Assembly: GCA_028283145.1 (NCBI GenBank)
Contig: JAPYNY010000027.1
Span: 1 to 58,879 of the forward strand
DNA: 58,879 nucleotides
Direction: 5' to 3'
Origin: Candidatus Hopanoidivorans cymbastelae
GTDB taxonomy: Bacteria > Actinomycetota > Acidimicrobiia > Acidimicrobiales > Hopanoidiivorantaceae
Part shown: in pieces, positions 54,401 to 58,879 of the stretch
Numbering within the stretch: position 1 is the first letter of the stretch
Layout: each line of letters opens with the position of its first letter
The notes under the pieces: model-generated
The model's database searches: none
What the model saw: the letters and a program-made list of their open reading frames with translations, nothing else
What the model was told of the DNA's origin: nothing
Position numbers and translations under genes: made by a program

Positions 54401-56431
54401 GCGCATCACCCGGCCAACTGCTTGGGTGATGTCCAACTCGGACGACCGCGGCTCCAAAAACACAACCGCATCCAAAGCCGGCACATCCACGCCCTCCGAT
54501 AGCACCCTGGCGTTTGTCAAAACACGACATGTCGTGCTGCTGCCTGTGGAATTTTGGGAGTCGCTGGGATTGCTAGGAGCGATGTCTGCGACGTCTATCA
54601 ATTTCGGGCTGGAGCTGCTTGGATTCAGAGCCTCCAAGTTGCGCAGTCTTTGCAACAAGTCGGCACGCTCATTGGCGGGTGTGTGGCTATCAAGATGGCG
54701 AACGTCAATTCCCAAAAAATCGCCAGTTGCGTATCGGTCGGAGATTGTTGCGTGCCGGCCGGAACCAGTCGCAGGCTGGTCGGCACCACTCTCGTGCCGC
54801 CCGGGGCCAGTTGCATGTTGTGCAACATCAGCCGCGTGCCGCCCAGAAATCGCTTCGGCAACTTTCTGCCAGTGCAAGGCCGCCTGTTTGGAATTCCTCA
54901 CGGTGTTGCAAAACGCAATGGCAGACCGGGCGGGTGCCCCCCACTCAGGGCGCAACTCGCCTGGTTTGCGGTCGCGGTCAAAACTAATGGTCTGCGGCGT
55001 AGCCAGCGCATCCCAGCTACCGGCCAGCTTCACCGCCGCGCTGGTGGAAATCATCTCCTTCAGCCCAGGGTCATCATGCGCCAAGCTGGAATCCTCCAGC
55101 GACTGAAGGTAAGACCTCTCATCAGCCGCGATGACAATCACCTCATAATCAGACAGACAATCCGCTTGCAAAGCATCGGCAAAAGACATCTTGAAGAACT
55201 CATCGCCATATCGGTCGGGATCGTCCATTGAATAACTGAATTCGTCCTCATAGATTCCCTCATCAATTTTCTTGCGCTGCTTGTCGGTGAAAATCCTGGG
55301 GGTGGCCGTCATGAACAATCGTTTGCTGGCGGGTAGGTGCTCGTTGTGGTGGATCAGCTGGAACGGGCTGATGCCGTGATAGCCCTTGATGTTGTCTTTC
55401 TTGCTGTGGGCTTCGGAAATTCCAGTGGTGCGGTGGGCCTCATCGCAGATGACCAAGTCAAAATGGAAATGGGGCAGGCTCTTCAGCGCCTCAGCAATTT
55501 TAGGCGTGGAATGATAGGTGGAGAAAATAACCCGTATGTGGCCAGCCAGAGGCTTGCGAGCCAATTGCTCGGCCACTTTTTCGGCGTCTGTGGTGACGGG
55601 AATGGCGAGTTCGGTCAAGTTGCCAGCCGTGGAAGCGTCGTCGGTAGCTTTCAGGCCGGTAGTGACATCTGAGCACACGCCCAGATACTGCATCGCCAGA
55701 CTGCGCTGCTGCGACCACTCGCGCATAGTCTGCCCCATGAGCGCAATGGACGGCACTAGATAGAGCACATCGGTGTTGGCACCAGCTATTTTCTCGGCAG
55801 CATGGAGGGCCACCAAACTCTTGCCCGATCCGCAGGGCATGATCAACTGACCTTTGTTGGCTTCGGTGAAGCCTTTGTCTATCTTGAGAACAGCTTCATC
55901 TTGATACTCACGCAGTTCATGCTTTTCAAACTCAATTTTCAGCGGCTGGCTTTCGTCCTTGAGATAGATGCGCCAATCGCTGAGCCAACCGTCCATTTCC
56001 GAAGTGCGCAGAATTTGGCACTGCGGGGATGCTTTTTCTAATTCTTGGAGGCCTACCTTGGCAATCTCACGACTTGAAACAATAAGCCGCGAAGTGAAAA
56101 AATCGGTTCCGGAAGCGCCTAAAAACGAATCAACTTCAGCGGTGGAGACTTCGCTGTCGCCGAACTTGACTTGAATGGCAACAAGCCCCCCCCCCGTGGC
56201 TTGTGTCTCTTTGGCGACCAGATCTATGCCAATGTCTTTAGCGGAGTAGCCGTGTTTTTGCCGGTCGGGCCAATCTCTCCAAAACCAGATTGTCTCAAAC
56301 CGCTCCTGGCCGAATATCCCAGGATGGCTTTCTAGGGCGGTCTTGACGAACTTCTCAAACCGCCTGCCCTCCTTGACTCGGCTGGGGTCGTCCTCGCGGA
56401 GGGTTCTTATGACTTCTTCGATGTAGGCCAT
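51431..56431 (-). CDS. Single-chain restriction-modification enzyme, type ISP (LlaGI-like), with three G10 tracts
   Basis: Protein of 1,666 aa in the order of LlaGI/LlaBIII: Mrr-like nuclease (GIDLVA, D70; AIQVKF, Q87/K89), SF2 translocase (MPCGSGKSL near 200, CDEAHRTTG near 327, QAVGRVMRKA), helical coupler, N6-adenine methyltransferase (LEPFAGTGTF near 1000, NPPW near 1120), and the start of the specificity domain (YRPFRKMWLYLD near 1434). Such enzymes methylate one strand and cut after head-on translocation. G10 runs on the coding strand lie at residues 80-82, ~1462 and ~1540. After 1462 the main frame is Ser/Gly-rich and does not look like a specificity domain. A repeat-rich loop (RHATGPGRHES-like) sits near 525-567. 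It starts directly after the TAG of the upstream gene. Confidence 0.9.
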   Translation of the reverse strand: MAYIEEVIRTLREDDPSRVKEGRRFEKFVKTALESHPGIFGQERFETIWFWRDWPDRQKHGYSAKDIGIDLVAKETQATGGGLVAIQVKFGDSEVSTAEVDSFLGASGTDFFTSRLIVSSREIAKVGLQELEKASPQCQILRTSEMDGWLSDWRIYLKDESQPLKIEFEKHELREYQDEAVLKIDKGFTEANKGQLIMPCGSGKSLVALHAAEKIAGANTDVLYLVPSIALMGQTMREWSQQRSLAMQYLGVCSDVTTGLKATDDASTAGNLTELAIPVTTDAEKVAEQLARKPLAGHIRVIFSTYHSTPKIAEALKSLPHFHFDLVICDEAHRTTGISEAHSKKDNIKGYHGISPFQLIHHNEHLPASKRLFMTATPRIFTDKQRKKIDEGIYEDEFSYSMDDPDRYGDEFFKMSFADALQADCLSDYEVIVIAADERSYLQSLEDSSLAHDDPGLKEMISTSAAVKLAGSWDALATPQTISFDRDRKPGELRPEWGAPARSAIAFCNTVRNSKQAALHWQKVAEAISGRHAADVAQHATGPGRHESGADQPATGSGRHATISDRYATGDFLGIDVRHLDSHTPANERADLLQRLRNLEALNPSSSSPKLIDVADIAPSNPSDSQNSTGSSTTCRVLTNARVLSEGVDVPALDAVVFLEPRSSELDITQAVGRVMRKAPGKQKGYIIIPVVIPVHEVDVEDEDARISHADKILSSSDFSAVWKVARALRSHDDRIDYWLNNPHTAKQTTTFRLRTTKFPSANRDTETNSASNGADTKVARDTFEQLSLALAQNFASMLVSKCGDRQLYPRWGEQAARICETIRQRVSVLISRAGGLPNASADAFDEFLSEIRLAVSPDVSYRQAEEMVAQHIVTIPVFDVLFSGSDFVSSNPVSISINKLIGIFEAQGGKFEEDLRPLKRAYQTMERAFQGAVSSQDKLDILREIYDGFFNAAMKKAVEALGIAYTPVELVDFIWRSVDAVCRREFGKGLTDEGVNILEPFAGTGTFISRLLTGKDSQGNYLIRDEDLARKYNHEIHANELILLAYYIAALKIEETKHSREQEANPNSQAKYEPFENIVLTDTFLMNENLAARASEMFERKDGNPERVQKQNQLSIQVIASNPPWSSGQDSASDDNPRTKYKAIADRVKETYVESQKKISNRRLGGNAAGNTYVQAFRWASDRINGNQKAEEKPAPAIIAFVSPNSLYDGTSLAGVRKCLHDEFTDIYVVNLRGNAYKSGEERKKEGDNIFGSETRSGVQTTILVRNPLKNKETPAMLHYLEIPEYSNRDQKFEWLSELGDILSPKFQIIPMNDRWSWSNPGTPGWEDMLTLCPEKSGSSEGTLISKHAPGITTGCDTYVYAFSRSEVQHKAIALIDEYNKTLALYIQNPTQDHLDKLTTSYNLHSIKWTESLVQRLKAKKGLVFEDSKITRVLYRPFRKMWLYLDPDILARTKVTELFNGGGVTRGSLGGDHLRQSSSPSQSKPSSTFTAAAAGEAFRSDIDQRNIQRNFTGGDVHDSFAGSAFDSSRNQSFADDNITGGGQSWLSTRDNFHSGYWATEECSISAPRVGKPERSSGDIDKHTVRQDNSGSVGDNGSDRLEYDWHHRGDTDATQITVPIAVTCPSNKAVFGVLATPIVTDLCAAGTQQAYRLAHRHTLSNARSKH
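51803..51812 (-). repeat. G10 homopolymer, third tract of the restriction gene
   Basis: Ten C on the plus strand, in frame as Gly-Gly-Gly near residue 1541. A length change selects between C-termini that stop at 51431, 51583 or 51690. Confidence 0.9.
52039..52048 (-). repeat. G10 homopolymer, second tract of the restriction gene
   Basis: Ten C on the plus strand, in frame as Gly-Gly-Gly after VTELFN (near residue 1462). Loss of one G or gain of two leads to the stop at 51814; gain of one leads to a stop at 51921. Confidence 0.9.
56186..56195 (-). repeat. G10 homopolymer in the nuclease motif
   Basis: Ten C on the plus strand encode Gly80-82, between the catalytic Asp (D70) and Q-x-K (87-89). 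Slippage here would truncate the whole enzyme and so act as an on/off switch. Confidence 0.9.
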
Positions 56432-57226
56432 CTACTTGCGCCTTTCAGTTGAGGGCTTGGGGTCGCCAGCTGCATCAAGGTTGATGGAAGCTGGCAAGCT
56501 AGCAATAATCTCGGCAGATTTCACGCTCACATACACCAGACGCCTTAGATGGCGGATCAGTTCAAACGGGTTGTCGGCCCACTCTTCGCAGGTGTTGGGG
56601 TCGTCGGTGATGCCTGACCGTTTGTCTTCTTTGTGGCGAAGGCTGTCAACTTCCCATTCCAAGGGCGAGCGGCCTGAGACTGTGTAGTTGTGCGCTTGGA
56701 GCGGGATGTTGATTAGTTCGCACCTTGGGTTGATGACAAGTCTGGTTTTGTCGAATTTCGGGGCGACTTCGGAACTACGACTGTCATCCTGGTTTTGGCT
56801 TTCGCTTTCGCTCAAATCTGCTATGCCTGGAAGGTTGAACTTGCTCCAGCGCATCCGGTCGGCAATTCTGTAAACCTCCGGATCGGCGGCATCGTCTTCA
56901 GATGGTGTGCCGTCCACCTGGCAGACAACTTTCCCATATTCCGGGCAGGACTCATAGCCTGTGTGGAGATCCATCAACTCCCGGCCAGCATCCCGGAAAG
57001 CCGCAAAATCAGGAGCCAGCGGGACTCTAGGCAGGCTCTCCCGCAAATCCTTGGCGTAGGTCTTACGCCAGTCGGGAGCGTGCATCACCCCGTAGATGTA
57101 AAACCAGATGTCATCCTTAGAAATGGAACTGTCTTGGTAATGCCCGCGGAACTGCTCTGCCGCCCAGTTGGTAACGTTGTCTTGCCGTTGCGCTTCTGGC
57201 GTCTCAATCATTGTAGTCTGCGACAA
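56432..57226 (-). CDS. Separate C-terminal specificity-domain subunit of the type ISP enzyme
   Basis: Protein of 264 aa. The lines RQDNVTNWAAEQFRGHY, DDIWFYIYGVMHAPDWR, LPRVPLAPDF, NIPLQAHNYTVSGRSPLEW and SGITDDPNTCEEW are those I know from the very C-terminus of type ISP and related helicase-methylase proteins, where they follow the PDL/FP line inside one chain. Here they form a free-standing gene whose TAG stop directly abuts the ATG of the nuclease-helicase-methylase gene. This is a split and order-reversed layout. The two products should associate to recognise DNA. The start ATG follows GGAGGTAGAAATTTT on the coding strand, a strong ribosome site. C-terminal residues about 240-264 are variable. 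Confidence 0.8.
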   Translation of the reverse strand: MSQTTMIETPEAQRQDNVTNWAAEQFRGHYQDSSISKDDIWFYIYGVMHAPDWRKTYAKDLRESLPRVPLAPDFAAFRDAGRELMDLHTGYESCPEYGKVVCQVDGTPSEDDAADPEVYRIADRMRWSKFNLPGIADLSESESQNQDDSRSSEVAPKFDKTRLVINPRCELINIPLQAHNYTVSGRSPLEWEVDSLRHKEDKRSGITDDPNTCEEWADNPFELIRHLRRLVYVSVKSAEIIASLPASINLDAAGDPKPSTERRK

Positions 57227-57281
57227 AATTTCTACCTCCTAGAAATTATTAGAATAGCAGAGTTTAGCGGGTTCTGCTTTG

Positions 57282-57536
57282 CTAGCTGGTTTGCCTCAAC
57301 TCATGATGCCAAGGGTTTGTTTGGTTGGCTTCAGCAATTTCACGCCGCTTAGTTTCTTCTGCCAAAATATGGTCAACCATCCACTCAACTTCAGGTTGAA
57401 TTTCAATTTCCTCTCGCAATATATTCCACGATTCTTCCAATTGACTTTTCCAACCATTTATGATTTCACTCTGGACGCTGATGAAGCAATAATGTTCGTT
57501 TATGCGGATCAAGTGAAGTTTAATTAATTCAGACAC
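57282..57536 (-). CDS. Small protein upstream of the restriction operon, unknown
   Basis: Eighty-four codons from a GTG at 57536, 55 bases upstream of the specificity gene. It is charged and helical, with Trp residues (NGWKSQLEESWNILREEIEI, EWMVDHILAEETKRREIAEA). No helix-turn-helix is visible, so it is not obviously a controller protein. Without a ribosome site the start is uncertain. Confidence 0.5.
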   Translation of the reverse strand: MSELIKLHLIRINEHYCFISVQSEIINGWKSQLEESWNILREEIEIQPEVEWMVDHILAEETKRREIAEANQTNPWHHELRQTS

Positions 57537-57794
57537 ATTTAAGGTTTCATTTGGGTCGTTTCAGAATAATGGTTTATAGCTAGAATAGAAATTATCCTAA
57601 GTTACCAGAAAAGAAAATGGAAATTTTAAAATTGCAATATCAAACTCAGAATCAAATTTTGAAATTTTATCTGTATTGAAACGATCGGAAACCATCAAAT
57701 GGACTTTTAGCTGAGATAATTTGCCAACATGTGTTATGAAATTGCGCAGCAATCTAAATTCTGATTCCAATTCAAATTTAATTTTTTTGCCTTG

Positions 57795-58169
57795 TTAAGA
57801 ATTGTCACTATGAATATTTTTCAAATGGAAAGCATATGGAACATCAAGTCTACTTTCAATATAGCTCTCTTCAATTTTCTTAGCTACTTCAAAGTAGAAT
57901 TGTATATGTGCTATCATGGCTTCTATCTCACATGATACTTCTAAACTAATCAATTGCTCATTTGAACTCGCAAGGACAATTCTTTGCTTGGCAATTTTCT
58001 CATGATAGCTGCCGCAAGAAAAGAGCAGTTGCTCATAAGCAAGCTCTAACATGGCAAGCCCCTTTAAGCCCAAGATCCCCTCAACCAGAGTATTAATGTG
58101 TGCATCAAATTCCTTTGACGCTTCAGTTTCTTTTAGAATTGTGACCGGATGTTGCATTTTCCGCCGCAA
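57795..58169 (-). CDS. Helical protein in the AT-rich island, unknown
   Basis: Protein of 124 aa, mostly helical (TLVEGILGLKGLAMLELAYE, IEAMIAHIQFYFEVAKKIEE). It lies in sequence visibly richer in A and T than the rest of the window, next to the restriction genes, which suggests recent transfer. There is no recognised family. Confidence 0.5.
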   Translation of the reverse strand: MRRKMQHPVTILKETEASKEFDAHINTLVEGILGLKGLAMLELAYEQLLFSCGSYHEKIAKQRIVLASSNEQLISLEVSCEIEAMIAHIQFYFEVAKKIEESYIESRLDVPYAFHLKNIHSDNS

Positions 58170-58245
58170 TAGCCTTAAACCTATAATGGCAATAGATTGC
58201 CAGAAATAAAAAGTGAAAGAAATTTAAACACTTTGGTTTATAAGT

Positions 58246-58446
58246 TTACATAGCTGCTGTCAGTTTGAGAGCAGATAAAATCTTATCATCTTCAAGAGCC
58301 AACAGTAAACAGGGAATATAGTGATTGCATTCCAAATGAGGGTGAATTACTCCACCGAATTCTAAAGAAATTATTATAAATCTGTCTTGGCTATCATTTT
58401 GCTGCTCTCCGTCTCCAAGAGTAAGTATTTGATTTGCTTGCTTCAA
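58246..58446 (-). CDS. Short reading frame, unknown
   Basis: Sixty-six codons from a TTG that directly precedes, in transcript order follows, the TAA of the 58447 gene. The sequence (RFIIISLEFGGVIHPHLECN, YIPCLLLALEDDKIL) looks protein-like. Adjacency to the upstream gene suggests a two-gene unit. Function unknown. Confidence 0.45.
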   Translation of the reverse strand: MKQANQILTLGDGEQQNDSQDRFIIISLEFGGVIHPHLECNHYIPCLLLALEDDKILSALKLTAAM

Positions 58447-58719
58447 TTATCCGCCAAGCCCCCACACCATTGACCCAATGATGCTACAATGGTCTGCTTT
58501 AAGTTCTGGCCCACCGCTGGCAAATTTTTTCAAATCGTGCGGTACTTTGATGGTAATAGTCTTCATGGGAGCAATGTTATGCTCACTGGATAAACAATAA
58601 CTCACAACTTCACCATCCAACATCGGAGGGATGTGCTTTATGCCATTTGGCAAGACTGTCAGAAAATGGGCAGGAAACACCATTTCCAATTCAGTGCCCC
58701 CCTGCCTTTTGACCGTCAT
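58447..58719 (-). CDS. Small protein, unknown
   Basis: Ninety codons from the ATG at 58719, chosen because GGAG lies 5 bases upstream; a TTG at 58746 would add nine residues. It reads MTVKRQGGTELEMVFPAHFL and later MKTITIKVPHDLKKFASGGP. The beta-like pattern and small size recall toxin-antitoxin-island proteins, but no family is recognised. Confidence 0.5.
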   Translation of the reverse strand: MTVKRQGGTELEMVFPAHFLTVLPNGIKHIPPMLDGEVVSYCLSSEHNIAPMKTITIKVPHDLKKFASGGPELKADHCSIIGSMVWGLGG

Positions 58720-58755
58720 AACTCCACTAGGGGGCTCAGGCCTCAAAAAGTCTGG

Positions 58756-58879
58756 CTACCCAGTTGGTTTGGCGGTGAACTCAATCTCACAGTCCTCCGT
58801 GGGCATCAGGAGGCAATATTTGCGCAGAGCCCCCATGACTTCCCCAATGCTGCGCAGGGGTGGGCTGGCTGTGCATGGG
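58756..58879 (-). CDS. C-terminal end of a gene running off the window
   Basis: The frame is open from the window edge to TAG at 58756 and reads RSIGEVMGALRKYCLLMPTE then DCEIEFTAKPTG. The composition is protein-like, but the fragment is too short to identify. It lies 36 bases upstream of the next gene on the same strand. Confidence 0.5.
   Translation of the reverse strand, partial: PCTASPPLRSIGEVMGALRKYCLLMPTEDCEIEFTAKPTG

Noticed and set aside
51803..56195. The three C10 runs as sequencing or assembly errors
   Set aside because: Not excluded, but the frame is open through all three at length ten, each has different flanks, and they are confined to one restriction gene, which fits biology better than random error.

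Overview
The window looks like a chromosomal segment of an actinobacterium, most probably a lineage near Acidimicrobiia. The indications are a poly-threonine linker in a secreted protein, the clpS-DUF2017 pair, an Rv0338c-like Fe-S reductase, an F420-type LLM oxidoreductase, ergothioneine genes egtB/egtD and an actinobacterial-style caa3 oxidase operon. Base composition is moderate, with a visibly AT-rich island at the right end. Assignment is by sequence reading only.

Left part (1-8.9 kb): four consecutive minus-strand genes encode secreted proteins (one cut by the window edge). They share a cysteine-containing domain signature (R-P-x-G, then C-x-Y) and related signal peptides. I do not recognise the family. 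A 32-bp perfect palindromic terminator lies between two of them, and half of it is duplicated downstream.

Respiratory block (9.6-20.5 kb): a nine-gene minus-strand operon runs ctaB, a divergent oxidase subunit I, a divergent subunit III, a membrane protein, ctaC (with fused cytochrome c), ctaD, ctaE, subunit IV and ctaG. ctaA is divergent from it. The second subunit I keeps both low-spin heme histidines but has lost every CuB ligand, the heme a3 ligand and the cross-linked tyrosine.

Housekeeping middle (20.6-47.9 kb): clpS-DUF2017; tRNA-Glu, tRNA-Asp and tRNA-Phe; a PIN-domain toxin-antitoxin pair; dnaK-grpE-dnaJ; egtB-egtD; purA; gpmA; a large membrane Fe-S reductase; dcd; an amidohydrolase like 8-oxoguanine deaminase; a DegT-fold enzyme with His in place of the PLP lysine; LLM oxidoreductase; SMP-30-like protein; SRPBCC protein; dienelactone hydrolase; 1-Cys peroxiredoxin; and an ABC ATPase/permease pair. 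Several genes have a TANNNT box exactly 8 nt before ATG and no Shine-Dalgarno sequence, which suggests leaderless transcripts. Many loops and intergenic gaps carry short tandem duplications.

Right part (48-58.9 kb): an ATPase gene broken by an in-frame TAG, an AIM24-family gene, a decayed gene, and then a single-chain (type ISP, LlaGI-like) restriction-modification gene. That gene has three separate G10 tracts on its coding strand. One lies inside the nuclease motif. The other two each precede a copy of a tandemly duplicated C-terminal segment whose alternative frames end in related motifs. The rest of the C-terminal specificity domain appears to be a separate gene immediately upstream. This split, apparently phase-variable enzyme is the most unusual system in the window. 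It is flanked by an AT-rich island of unrecognised small genes.
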